In this document: positions 43,673-52,585 of the stretch, in pieces
How the letters are laid out: every line of letters begins with the position of its first letter
Numbering within the stretch: the stretch's first letter is position 1
NCBI GenBank assembly: GCA_964542165.1
Contig: CAZITQ010000003.1
Coordinates: 1 to 64,000 of the forward strand
Direction: 5' to 3'
Length of the DNA stretch: 64,000 nt
From: CAYTBN01 sp964542165
Lineage (GTDB): Bacteria > Myxococcota_A > UBA796 > UBA9615 > CAYRNR01
Translations under genes and position numbers: made by a program
Notes under the pieces: model-generated
Told to the model about the DNA's origin: nothing
What the model saw: the letters and a program-made list of their open reading frames with translations, nothing else
The model's database searches: none

Positions 43673-45754
43673 CTACACCCCCACCATTCCCAGGTTCTCG
43701 ACCCTCGCCGTCGCCGACACCTCGCCGCTGCTCATCACGCCGACGGTGGGCAGCACCCGCTCGAGCAACCGGCGAAGGGGCCTGCGCAGGACGGGGCTGG
43801 TGAGCAGAACCGGGAAGCTGTCGCCCCGGGCGTGCCGTTCCACCGCCTTGCCGATGCGCTTGACCAGCTCCCGGACCTGCACCGGTTCCAGGGTGATCTG
43901 GGCGCCGTCTTCGCCCGCTCGCAGCGATTCCCGCAGCCGCTCCTCGGTCTGTGGGTGCAGCACCAGGCAGCGCAGTCGCCCCTGGGTGTCCTCGAACTGA
44001 TGGGTGATCTGCCGCGCCAGGCGCCGGCGGACCGCCTCGGTCAGCTCCGCGGTGTCCTTGGTGCGCTCGCCCTCGTCCGCGAGCGCCTCGAGGATGGTCA
44101 GCATGTCGCGCACCGAGATGTTCTCGGCCAGCAGCCGGCGGATCACGTGCAGTACGGTCCCCAGGGACAGGGTGTTGGGGATCAGGTCGTCGACCACCTT
44201 GGGGTGGGTCTTGGCCACGGTATCCAGGATCCGCTGCAGGTCCTGTCGGTTGATCAGCTCCGGCGAGTACCCCTTGATCACCTCGGCGATGTGCGTGCTG
44301 ATGATGTTGGGCGGATCGACCACGGTGTAGCCAGCCCGCCGCGCCTCCTCCTGCTGCTCCGGCTTGATCCAGATCGCGTCCAGGCCGAAGGCGGGCTCCT
44401 TGCCCGGCGTGCCCTGGATCCTGCGGCGCGCGTTGCCCGGGTCGATGGCCATCAGGTGACGCGGCAGCAGCTCGCCGGCGGCCACCTCGGTGCCCCTCAG
44501 GAGCACCTTGTACTCGCCGGGCTTGAGCCGGACGTTGTCCCGGATGTGGATCGGCGGAACCACGATCCCCAGGGATCGGGCGAGCTGCCGGCGCAGTCGT
44601 TGCACCCGCTCCATGAGCTCGCCGCCCTTGCGCGGGTCCACCAGCGGCACCAGGTCGAAGCCGACCTCCATCTCCAGGGTGTCCAGGGCCAGCAGATCCT
44701 CCATCGGGCCCTCGGTGTCTCCCACCGGGACCTCGTCCTCGGAGGGCTGGGACTGGTCGGTCCGCTGGCGCTTGGCGGCTCTCGCGGCGCGCCATCCCAG
44801 GAAGCCCACCGCCAGCGCGATCATCAGGAACGGGGTCCGGAAGCCGGGGATGAGCATCATCAGGCCCATCAGCAGGGCGAGCGCCACCAGGACCTTGGGG
44901 TTGGACAGGAACTGCTTGCCGATCTGGCGATCCAGCCGCACGGCGCCCCCGACGCGGGTGACGATGATGCCGGCCGCGACGCTGATCACCAGCGCCGGGA
45001 TCTGGCTCACCAGGCCGTCGCCCACGGTGAGGATCGTGTACACCGACGTGGCCTCGCCCAGGGAGAGGTCGTGTCGCGCCACCCCCACGATCAGGCCGCC
45101 GATGATGTTGATGCCGGTGATCAGGATGCCCGCGATGGCGTCCCCGCGGATGAACTTGCTGGCGCCGTCCATGGCCCCGTAGAACTCGCTCTGCAGCGCC
45201 ACCTCTTCGCGCCGCTTGCGTGCCTGTTCCTCGTTGATCAACCCCGACGACAGGTCCGCGTCGATGGCCATCTGCTTGCCGGGCATCGCGTCGAGGGTGA
45301 AGCGCGCGGCCACCTCGGCGATGCGCCCCGATCCCTTGGTGATCACGAAGAAGTTGATGATCACCAGCAGGATGAAGATCACCAGCCCGACCACAAAGTC
45401 GCCGGACACCATCAGATGCCCGAAGGTCTCGATCAGGTTCCCCGCGGCGTCGCTGCCCTCGTGCCCGTGCACCAGGATCAACCGGGTCGAGGCCACGTTG
45501 AGGGAGAGCCGGAACAGGGTGGTGAACAGCAGCACGGTCGGGAAGACCGAGAATTCCAGGGTTTCCTTGACGTAGAAGGTGAGCAGGAACACCAGCAGGC
45601 TGACCCCGATGGAGGTGGCCAGCAGCATGTCCATGGTCCAGTCGCGGACCGGCACCACGATGGGAAGCAGGACGAAGACGAAGGCCGCCGGCCACAGCGA
45701 CGCCAACGCGCTGAGCCCCGAGCTTCCTAGCTTCCTGCCGTTACCGTCCGCCAT
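43673..45754 (-). CDS. flhA: Flagellar export gate protein FlhA
   Basis: The protein has 693 aa, full length. About eight N-terminal membrane helices surround the conserved LDAMPGKQMAIDADLSSG loop of the FHIPEP family. The C-terminal cytoplasmic domain carries VVDPPNIISTHIAEVIK and LGTVLHVIRRLLAENISV. It forms the nonameric ring that receives cargo-chaperone complexes. Confidence 0.97.
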   Translation of the reverse strand: MADGNGRKLGSSGLSALASLWPAAFVFVLLPIVVPVRDWTMDMLLATSIGVSLLVFLLTFYVKETLEFSVFPTVLLFTTLFRLSLNVASTRLILVHGHEGSDAAGNLIETFGHLMVSGDFVVGLVIFILLVIINFFVITKGSGRIAEVAARFTLDAMPGKQMAIDADLSSGLINEEQARKRREEVALQSEFYGAMDGASKFIRGDAIAGILITGINIIGGLIVGVARHDLSLGEATSVYTILTVGDGLVSQIPALVISVAAGIIVTRVGGAVRLDRQIGKQFLSNPKVLVALALLMGLMMLIPGFRTPFLMIALAVGFLGWRAARAAKRQRTDQSQPSEDEVPVGDTEGPMEDLLALDTLEMEVGFDLVPLVDPRKGGELMERVQRLRRQLARSLGIVVPPIHIRDNVRLKPGEYKVLLRGTEVAAGELLPRHLMAIDPGNARRRIQGTPGKEPAFGLDAIWIKPEQQEEARRAGYTVVDPPNIISTHIAEVIKGYSPELINRQDLQRILDTVAKTHPKVVDDLIPNTLSLGTVLHVIRRLLAENISVRDMLTILEALADEGERTKDTAELTEAVRRRLARQITHQFEDTQGRLRCLVLHPQTEERLRESLRAGEDGAQITLEPVQVRELVKRIGKAVERHARGDSFPVLLTSPVLRRPLRRLLERVLPTVGVMSSGEVSATARVENLGMVGV

Positions 45755-45783
45755 CCTGGAACCGTCCTATCCCTGACGCTGTG

Positions 45784-46890
45784 TCACCGCGTTGACGGCG
45801 ACGGTTCATCCGCCTCCATGCCTCTCAAACCCCGGATTCGATGGACGAAGCTGAGGATCTCGGCCACCGGTCCGAACAACTCCTGCGGTATCGGGTCACC
45901 CACGTCACATTGTTTGTACAAGGTTCGTGCCAACGGTCGATTCTGCAGCTGGGGGATGCCGTGCTTGCGCGCTTCGGCGCGGATCCGCATCGCCAGGTGA
46001 TCGGCCCCCATGGCCACGATCTCCGGGACCTCGGTGACCCCGTGGACGTAGCGCAGCGCCACGGCGATGTGCTCGGGGTTGTTGACCACCACGTCCGCGT
46101 CCCCGACCGCGGAGATCATCCGGTTGCTCGACAGCTCCTGGGCGACCTTGCGGCGCTTGGCCTTGACGTGGGGATCCCCCTCCTGCTCCTTCACGTCCCG
46201 CTTGAGCTCCTCCCGGGTCATCCGCATCTTCTTGGTGATCCGGTAGATCTGGATCCCGTAGTCGAGCACCGCGGGCGCCAGCAGGGCCACCGCCGTGGCC
46301 CCGGCCAGCCGCAGCGCCACCTCGCCCATCACCCCCACGGACCGGTGCAGATCCGCCCGATGCAGGGACAGCAGCGAGCCGATGTCGGCCCTCAACACCA
46401 GGTAGGCCCCCGCCATCACTGCCGCCAGCTTGAGCAGGGACTTGAGCAGCTCGATCCAGGCCTGGGAGCCGACCAGCCGCTTGACCCCCTCCAGGGGATT
46501 GAGCTTGCTCAGGTCGGGCTTCATCGCCTTGAAGGTCACGTTCCCCTGGGTCTGGGCCAGCCCCACCACCAGAGCCACCAGGCAGATCGCCACCAGCACC
46601 GGCGCCAGAAACGAGATACAGCCCCCCAGCAGCGCCGGGATCCACAGCCGCCAGGTCTCGATGGAGTCGGCGGGAGCGGCGGCCAGCATCAGCGGCGCAC
46701 GCATTGCCTCGCAGACCGCCTCGACGGCCTCCGGAGCCCCCACCACGACCAGGGGGATGATCACGAGCATCGAGAGGACGGAGATGAGGTCGCGGGAGAC
46801 CGGGATGCGTCCCTGCTCCCGGAACTCCTTCCGACGTTGGTCGGTGGGTTCCTCTGTACGTTCTTGTGAGTCGGCCTGTTCTTCCGCCAT
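45784..46890 (-). CDS. flhB: Flagellar export switch protein FlhB
   Basis: The protein has 368 aa. Four membrane helices are followed by the cytoplasmic autocleavage domain. The cleavage motif reads NPEH (Asn271) in VVVNNPEHIAVALRY, instead of the usual NPTH. Asn-Pro, the bond that is cut, is retained. The conserved GADHLAMRIRAEARKHGIP follows. It switches export from rod-hook to filament subunits. Confidence 0.95.
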   Translation of the reverse strand: MAEEQADSQERTEEPTDQRRKEFREQGRIPVSRDLISVLSMLVIIPLVVVGAPEAVEAVCEAMRAPLMLAAAPADSIETWRLWIPALLGGCISFLAPVLVAICLVALVVGLAQTQGNVTFKAMKPDLSKLNPLEGVKRLVGSQAWIELLKSLLKLAAVMAGAYLVLRADIGSLLSLHRADLHRSVGVMGEVALRLAGATAVALLAPAVLDYGIQIYRITKKMRMTREELKRDVKEQEGDPHVKAKRRKVAQELSSNRMISAVGDADVVVNNPEHIAVALRYVHGVTEVPEIVAMGADHLAMRIRAEARKHGIPQLQNRPLARTLYKQCDVGDPIPQELFGPVAEILSFVHRIRGLRGMEADEPSPSTR

Positions 46891-46896
46891 CTCGGC

Positions 46897-47661
46897 CTAC
46901 CCGCGGATCGGCAACATGGCGGCGCGGAAGAGCATCTTGAGCAGCTCGTCGATCCCCCCGATGGGAGACCGGAGCACGAAGGACGCCACCGTCAGTCCGA
47001 GCACCAGGTTCAACAACATGCCGAAGGCGAAGTAGATGTTCAGCTGGGGAGTGGCCCGGACCGACAGGGCGATGGCGACGGTCGACAGCATGGTCACCGC
47101 CACCACCGGGACCGCCATCTCACAGCCGGCCAGCAGCATCCCGGCCAGCAGCTTCGACGCCATCAGGCCCAGGTCCGGATCCAGCCACTGCCCGCCGGCG
47201 GGGAGCTCCTGGAACGACATGAGCAGCCCGCGAACCATCAGGTTGTGGCCGCCGGCCACCACCACCGCCAGCCCCACCAGCGCCGTGATCAGCCTCCCCA
47301 TCTCGCTGCTCGAGCTCCCCAGCTGGGGATCGAAGAGCTGGGACACCCCGGTCCCGATCTGGAAACCCATGACCGTTCCCGCCACGTGGACCGCGGTGTA
47401 GACCAGCAGCGCCATGAACCCCATGCTGATGCCCAGCATGAATTCGCCGGCGCCCAGGGTCAGCAGACCCAACATCGAGGGGGGCACCACCGCCTCGGAA
47501 GCCGCCGAGGGGGCGGCGACGAAGGCCAGCAGGCAGGCGAAGGCCATGCGGATCTTGACCGGGATCTGCTTGGCGATGATGGGCGCCGACGTGAAGAAGC
47601 CGAGACAGCGCGTCGCCACCGCGAGCCAGGTGGCCACCAGCTCCGGCTCGAGGGTCGGCAT
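46897..47661 (-). CDS. fliR: Flagellar export protein FliR
   Basis: The protein has 254 aa with six hydrophobic helices. RCLGFFTSAPIIAKQIPVKI and GFQIGTGVSQLFDPQLG are typical FliR elements. It is part of the FliPQR export gate. The ATG at 47661 overlaps the fliQ stop (TGATG). Confidence 0.94.
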   Translation of the reverse strand: MPTLEPELVATWLAVATRCLGFFTSAPIIAKQIPVKIRMAFACLLAFVAAPSAASEAVVPPSMLGLLTLGAGEFMLGISMGFMALLVYTAVHVAGTVMGFQIGTGVSQLFDPQLGSSSSEMGRLITALVGLAVVVAGGHNLMVRGLLMSFQELPAGGQWLDPDLGLMASKLLAGMLLAGCEMAVPVVAVTMLSTVAIALSVRATPQLNIYFAFGMLLNLVLGLTVASFVLRSPIGGIDELLKMLFRAAMLPIRG

Positions 47662-47933
47662 CACAGGGTGGGGCCCGCCGCGATCAGCGCGAAGATGCCC
47701 TCGGTGAACTCGATCACCATACGCAGCATGAACGACCCGAAGACCACCATCCCGATCATCACCGCCGCGATCTTGGGCACGAAGACCAGGGTCATCTCGT
47801 GGACCTGCGTGGCGGCCTGGAAGATGGCAATCGTCAGCCCGACACACAGCGAGCACAGCAGCAGGGGCGCCGCGGTCAACAGCACCGTGGTTATCGCCTG
47901 CTGTCCGATCTCCAGGGCGTGCTGGGGGTCCAT
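47661..47933 (-). CDS. fliQ: Flagellar export protein FliQ
   Basis: The protein has 90 aa with two membrane helices. LEIGQQAITTVLLTAAPLL, GLTIAIFQAATQVHEMTLVF and PKIAAVMIG match FliQ over its whole length. The ATG at 47933 gives the standard size. Confidence 0.96.
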   Translation of the reverse strand: MDPQHALEIGQQAITTVLLTAAPLLLCSLCVGLTIAIFQAATQVHEMTLVFVPKIAAVMIGMVVFGSFMLRMVIEFTEGIFALIAAGPTL

Positions 47934-47997
47934 GGTCTTCCTCCCGTCCTCGGGTTCGTCGCCGTCTTGGTCACTCGTCGCGCGCGCCACGCGCCCG

Positions 47998-48750
47998 TCA
48001 GCGGAAGCCCATCAACAACGACCCCACGAGCAGGTTCCAGCCATCCACGAGGACGAACAGCAGGATCTTGAAGGGCAGTGAGATCACCACCGGCGGCAGG
48101 ACCATCATCCCCATGGCGAGCAGGATCGTGCTCACCAGCAGGTCGATGATCAGGAAGGGGATGTACAGCAGAAAGCCGATCTCGAAGGCCGTCCTGAGCT
48201 CGGACAGCATGAACGCCGGGATCAACACGCCCATCTTGACGTCTGCCTTCGACGTCGGACGTGGTCCCGGGCTGTGGGCCACCATCAGCTCCAGATCGTT
48301 GAGCCGGGTCTGGCGGAACATGAAGTCCCGCAGGGGAACGGTGGCGATGGAGACGGCGGTCTCCGCGTCGATCTCACCCGCCTTGTAGGGCTCGTAGGCC
48401 TCGGTCTTCATGGTCTCGATGACCGGCGCCATGACGAAGAAGGTGAGGAAGAGCGACAGGCCGATCAGGACCTGGTTGGGCGGCGTGTTCTGGGTGCCCA
48501 TGGCCTGGCGCAGGAAGGAAAAGACGATGATCAAGCGCGTGAAGCTCGTCAGCGTGATCAGCAGCGCCGGCGCCAGGGCCAGGACGGTGAGGATGCTCAG
48601 GGCGACCAGGGCGGTCTCGACCCAGCTCGATCCCTCGGGAACGTTGATCAGCCCGGCCCAGGCCGGGTCCGCCCCGGGCGCGGCCAGCGCAACGGACGGC
48701 AACGCGAGGATCGCGAGGCCGACCAGCAACCAGCGGGGGCTAGCCTTCAT
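47998..48750 (-). CDS. fliP: Flagellar export protein FliP
   Basis: The protein has 250 aa. A signal peptide (LALPSVALA) is followed by LTSFTRLIIVFSFLRQAMGT, PPNQVLIGLSLFLTFFVM and LIPAFMLSELRTAFEIGF, all highly conserved in FliP. It forms the core of the export gate. The ATG at 48750 overlaps the fliO stop by 4 bases. Confidence 0.97.
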   Translation of the reverse strand: MKASPRWLLVGLAILALPSVALAAPGADPAWAGLINVPEGSSWVETALVALSILTVLALAPALLITLTSFTRLIIVFSFLRQAMGTQNTPPNQVLIGLSLFLTFFVMAPVIETMKTEAYEPYKAGEIDAETAVSIATVPLRDFMFRQTRLNDLELMVAHSPGPRPTSKADVKMGVLIPAFMLSELRTAFEIGFLLYIPFLIIDLLVSTILLAMGMMVLPPVVISLPFKILLFVLVDGWNLLVGSLLMGFR

Positions 48751-50063
48751 CGGGCTCCCCGGAGCTCGCGCACCTGGGCCAGCACCTGCTCGGCCAGGGT
48801 CTCGTGGTCGGGGTCGGAGGCTTCGTCGACGGCCGCGCCCGCCTGGAACACACCCACGGTGCGTGGGGTGACCGAGGGACCGGCGGCGACCGGGGCCCGT
48901 CGCTCCACCGGCGTGGCCGGAGTCCGCACGTCGTCCTCCGCGGCAGTTCGCTTGTTCAGGGCCATCGCCGCCGCACGCCGCAGGGCGTCGGGGAAGCGCA
49001 GCTCCTTGACCGTGGGCGTGTCGCCGTCGTCCACCGTGATGGGGTCGTCGTCCCCGGCGTCGTCCGCCGAGGACTCGTTGTCGAACCACGAGTCGTAGGT
49101 CCCCACGTCGATCTGGACGTCCGCGACCCCGCTGGCCAGCGCGACCTCCTCGGAGGCCTCGTCCTCCCGCGCCGGCTCCGGTAGCGCCGCCATGACATCG
49201 GTCTCCGCCTCGTCGTCCTCGGTCATGCCCGCCCCGTCGGGGATCACAGCGACCTCGGGCTCGTCCGGCAGCTCGGCCACACCGGGCGCTCCCTGCGACA
49301 GCGTGGCCAGCCGCGCCATGCCCCCCGGCCAGCTGCCCACCACCAGGCGAAAGTCGTCCCCCTGGATCAGGTGGATCGCCTGCCCGTGGGACAGGCTGTG
49401 GGTGGCGACCACGTCCAGGTCGGGCGCCACGCGTGCAGCCCGGCTCGGGAGACGGGCGCGCTTGAGCCAGTGGGCCAGCTTGCCCTTCTTCATGCCGTAG
49501 ACCGCGCCGCCCAGCATCACGGCCAGACACAGGTTGATGGCGATCCAGCGGCCCCAGGGAAAGCTCTGCTCGCCGGACTCGGCCTGGTCGAAGAGCAGGA
49601 GGGGCTCGGCGTCCGCGGTCCCCGGCGACGTCGACGCGCCCAGCAACGCCAGCGCCTCGTCCACGGCCTCGGGCCCCGGTGCGGCCGCCGCGGGCGCCTC
49701 GCTCGTCTCCGCCGACGCATCCTCGGCCTCGGCCGGCTCCTCGCTGGCGGCCTTCTCGGCTTCGGCCTTCTCCTTGGACGCCTCGCTGCGCCGGGATCGA
49801 CGGGAGCGCTTGGATCGCTTGCCGTCCTCCTCTTCCCCGCGCGATTCCTTCTTCGCCTCGGCCTCGGCCTCGGCCTGGGTCGCCGCGGCCTCCTCGCCGG
49901 CGATGGGGCGATCGAACTCGGGATCGTCCAGGGCCTCGGGCACGTCGTCGGCGGCCGTGGACGCGAAGTAGGCCTCCCACGCCGCGTCGTCCTCGGCGTG
50001 GGCGCCCGGGCAGACCAGAAGCGCCGCGAGCAGGGAGCAGGGGAGCAGTACGCGCGTTCGCAT
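48747..50063 (-). CDS. fliO: FliO-like protein, strongly extended
   Basis: The protein has 438 aa, several times the usual FliO length. A signal peptide (MRTRVLLPC...GAHA) precedes a long Glu/Ala/Lys/Ser/Arg-rich region. One membrane helix lies near WIAINLCLAVMLGGAV, followed by a FliO-like segment (LDVVATHSLSHGQAIHLIQGDDFRLVVG) and a ~200-residue acidic tail. FliO helps FliP assembly. Identity rests on that segment and on the place between fliN and fliP. The ATG at 50063 has GAGGTGA directly upstream; a GTG at 50069 is possible. Confidence 0.8.
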   Translation of the reverse strand: MRTRVLLPCSLLAALLVCPGAHAEDDAAWEAYFASTAADDVPEALDDPEFDRPIAGEEAAATQAEAEAEAKKESRGEEEDGKRSKRSRRSRRSEASKEKAEAEKAASEEPAEAEDASAETSEAPAAAAPGPEAVDEALALLGASTSPGTADAEPLLLFDQAESGEQSFPWGRWIAINLCLAVMLGGAVYGMKKGKLAHWLKRARLPSRAARVAPDLDVVATHSLSHGQAIHLIQGDDFRLVVGSWPGGMARLATLSQGAPGVAELPDEPEVAVIPDGAGMTEDDEAETDVMAALPEPAREDEASEEVALASGVADVQIDVGTYDSWFDNESSADDAGDDDPITVDDGDTPTVKELRFPDALRRAAAMALNKRTAAEDDVRTPATPVERRAPVAAGPSVTPRTVGVFQAGAAVDEASDPDHETLAEQVLAQVRELRGAR

Positions 50064-50070
50064 GGTCACC

Positions 50071-50376
50071 TCACGTCAACGACTGCAGCCGGTCCGCCGC
50101 AGCCACGATGTCCAGGATCCGGATGGCCAGCTTGTCGTCGTCGACCAGGACCTCACCGCGGGCGATGACCCGGCCGCTGACCACCAGCTCCACCGGATCG
50201 TCCACGTTGCGGTCCAGCTCGAGGATCGCGTTGGGCTCGAGTCGCAGGAGGTCGCGGATACGCATGCGCCGCTGGCCCAGCCTCACGGTCATCTCGACCG
50301 GGATGTCGAGGATGCGCTGCCAGCCGTCGCCGGCCGGTTCGACCTTCGGGGGCGCTTCAGCCGTCTTGTCATCCAT
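50071..50376 (-). CDS. fliN: Flagellar motor switch protein FliN
   Basis: The protein has 101 aa, a short FliN consisting mostly of the SpoA domain (ILDIPVEMTVRLGQRRMRIRD, ILELDRNVDDPVELVVSGR, IARGEVLVDDDKLAIRI). It forms part of the C-ring. The ATG overlaps the fliM end by 8 bases. Confidence 0.95.
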   Translation of the reverse strand: MDDKTAEAPPKVEPAGDGWQRILDIPVEMTVRLGQRRMRIRDLLRLEPNAILELDRNVDDPVELVVSGRVIARGEVLVDDDKLAIRILDIVAAADRLQSLT

Positions 50377-51304
50377 CGTCCTCTCCTTCCGCGGGCGGCG
50401 CGATCGCCACCGCCCAGCGCCCTTCGATGCTCCCGGGGATCCCGATCGCGTAGGGGGTGTCCCCGGCCTGCACCACCGCCCTCGGCGGCGCCGGCAGGGC
50501 CAGCTCGTCACCGGCCTCGAGGGCCAGGATCTGGTTGAGGGTGAAGGTGCCCGCCTTCACGGCGACCTCCACGTCGACCTCCAGCGAGCCCAGGGCCTCG
50601 CGCATCTCGGGATTGCCCCGTCGCTGCTGGCCCGGGCCCTTGTTCTCCACCCGGAGATCGCGCGCGATCCACCCGGGCATCCGGAACTCGATGCCGCCCA
50701 GGGGTTGGTCCACCAGCCCGATGCGGAATCGCGCGGCCATGGACGGAGGGGGCGCCGAGCCGCCGGGGAGCGCCGAAGGGTCTGCCGCCAGGGCCTGAAC
50801 CTCGAAGACTCGCTCGGTCTCCCGCGGCCACGCCCGGGACAGGGCGCGCGCCAGCCCCTCGGCCGCGCGGCGCATCATCCGCAGGTCGATCTCGGTCAGC
50901 GTCCGGTTCGAGTCGGCCGCTCCGCTGGCGCTGACCGCCCCGCCGAGCATCCCCGACACCAACGCGTCCACCAGCGCCCGATCCCACACGGAGAGCAGGG
51001 GGTCCTGGCCGCCGGAGCAGCCCAGCAGCGCCAGTCCGGCGGGTGGCGAGCCCAGCTGCCCGGCCCGGGGGACCAGCCCCGCGGAGGAGCAGCGCAGCGT
51101 GTCGGCCACGTGGATGACCATCCAGTTCTCGAGCCGCCGCGCCGCGTCCTCGAGCCACCGCTCCACGTCCCCCTGGACCGCGCCCAGGTCCACCTGTCGC
51201 GGCGGGTACAGCTGAGCCGGCCCCTCTTCCAGGTCCAGGGCGCCGTCGGCGACGAGCTCCAGCAGGCGGTCGACCTGCTCGCGGTTGAGAGAAGGCTCGG
51301 GCAT
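50369..51304 (-). CDS. fliM: Flagellar motor switch protein FliM
   Basis: The protein has 311 aa. The N-terminal LNREQVDRLLEL resembles the CheY-binding helix. The middle domain is divergent. The C-terminal SpoA domain shows LEVDVEVAVKAGTFTLNQIL and LEAGDELALP. C-ring component that governs rotation sense. It is more divergent than its neighbours; the assignment is supported by its place between fliL and fliN. Confidence 0.88.
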   Translation of the reverse strand: MPEPSLNREQVDRLLELVADGALDLEEGPAQLYPPRQVDLGAVQGDVERWLEDAARRLENWMVIHVADTLRCSSAGLVPRAGQLGSPPAGLALLGCSGGQDPLLSVWDRALVDALVSGMLGGAVSASGAADSNRTLTEIDLRMMRRAAEGLARALSRAWPRETERVFEVQALAADPSALPGGSAPPPSMAARFRIGLVDQPLGGIEFRMPGWIARDLRVENKGPGQQRRGNPEMREALGSLEVDVEVAVKAGTFTLNQILALEAGDELALPAPPRAVVQAGDTPYAIGIPGSIEGRWAVAIAPPAEGEDDG

Positions 51305-51307
51305 CGG

Positions 51308-51808
51308 CTACTGCACCACGAACTCTGTGAAGTAGATGCGGGTGATCTCACCTTCGGTCAGCGACTGGTTCATGCGGCGCAGGAGTTCCTCCCGCAGCTG
51401 GGTCTTGCCCCGCACGCCCAGCAGCTCGCCGTAGGTGCGGTTGGACAGGATCGCGTTGACCATGTCCCGCAGCTGGGGCTTGCGCAGCTCGATCTCCTCG
51501 ACGACCTCCTGCGAGCTGAGTTCGACCTCCATCTTGACCTTGACGTAGCGGATGTTGGCCGCGTCCATCAGGTTGACGATGAAGGGTTCGAACGAATAGG
51601 TGCCCACAGGCTCCGGGGGCAACTCCACGTCCGCCCCGTCGGCCCCCGCCACCGCCGCGGCCGGCTCGGCCTTGGACTGGTTGACGAACATGTAGCCCAC
51701 GAAGCCGCCTACCCCCAGCGTCAGCAGCAGATTGCCGATGACCAGGATCGCCAGGAGCTTGGACGGGCCGCCGCTTGCGGCTTCCTCGTCATAGGATTCG
51801 GACTCCAT
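51308..51808 (-). CDS. fliL: Flagellar basal-body protein FliL
   Basis: The protein has 166 aa. One membrane helix (LAILVIGNLLLTLGVGGFVG) is followed by a periplasmic domain with YSFEPFIVNLMDAANIRYVK and the terminal REELLRRMNQ and ITRIYFTEFVVQ. It supports stator function and lies directly after motB. Confidence 0.93.
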   Translation of the reverse strand: MESESYDEEAASGGPSKLLAILVIGNLLLTLGVGGFVGYMFVNQSKAEPAAAVAGADGADVELPPEPVGTYSFEPFIVNLMDAANIRYVKVKMEVELSSQEVVEEIELRKPQLRDMVNAILSNRTYGELLGVRGKTQLREELLRRMNQSLTEGEITRIYFTEFVVQ

Positions 51809-51820
51809 CGCCGTTCCTCT

Positions 51821-52582
51821 CTATCGGGTCCCCGTGGACCACGACATGCTCTCGACCGCGTCGACCGCGTGCTCGCTGGACGTGGTCATCACGATCTCGA
51901 CTCGACGGTTGCGCCGCCGGTTGGCGGCCGAGTTGTTGGGGACCAGGGGGCGGGTCTCGCCGTAGCTGATCGCCCGCAACCGACCCGCTTCGATGTTCTT
52001 GGCCTTGCGCACGTACTCCAGGACCGAGATCGCCCGGCCCGCGCCCACCTCCCAGTTGAGTCGCGGATTGGACGAGCCCCGGTCGTCCGTGTGCCCGTGG
52101 AACTCCACCAGGCACTTGTTGTCCGCGATGACCAGGGAGAGGTCGTGGAGGAAGGGGAACGCGCCCGGAAGGATCTCGTCCGAGCCCTCGCCGAACAGCA
52201 GCCCCTCGTCCAGCACGATCCGCACGCTGTCCTTGGCGTGACCGATCTGGATGTGGTGGTCGCTGGAGTACTTGGCGAGCTCTTCGTCCACCGCGCGGTT
52301 GATGTTGGTGGGGGTGGCCTTCACGTCCGCGTGCAGGTCCCGCAACGCCACCAGCTCGGCACGGCCCTTGACCGTCTTGCCGCCGCCCTCCAGGACCCCC
52401 AACGCCCCCCGGAGGCTGCCCAGGGCGACCTTGATGCGCTCCTCCTGCATGGTCGACATGGCCACGAGCATGATGAAGAAGGTCAGCAGCAGGGTCATGA
52501 GGTCCGCGAAGGTGACCATCCACCCCGGGGCGCCATCCGGCTTCTCCGGAGGTTCGGGCTTCTTGCGGAGCAGCTCGGCCAC
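51821..52582 (-). CDS. motB: Flagellar stator protein MotB
   Basis: The protein has 253 aa. The single helix contains the ion-binding Asp27 (MVTFADLMTLLLTFF). The OmpA-like C-terminus shows VEFHGHTDDRGS, NPRLNWEVGAGRAISVLEYV and NRRRNRRVEIVM. It anchors the stator in peptidoglycan. The surrounding residues do not clearly decide between proton and sodium use. Confidence 0.94.
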   Translation of the reverse strand: MAELLRKKPEPPEKPDGAPGWMVTFADLMTLLLTFFIMLVAMSTMQEERIKVALGSLRGALGVLEGGGKTVKGRAELVALRDLHADVKATPTNINRAVDEELAKYSSDHHIQIGHAKDSVRIVLDEGLLFGEGSDEILPGAFPFLHDLSLVIADNKCLVEFHGHTDDRGSSNPRLNWEVGAGRAISVLEYVRKAKNIEAGRLRAISYGETRPLVPNNSAANRRRNRRVEIVMTTSSEHAVDAVESMSWSTGTR

Positions 52583-52585
52583 CGG

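Noticed and set aside
42854..45730. Very long plus-strand open frame opposite flhF and flhA
   Set aside because: It is a GC-driven shadow: composition is His/Gly/Gln/Arg-rich with no domain, and the opposite strand encodes clear flagellar proteins.
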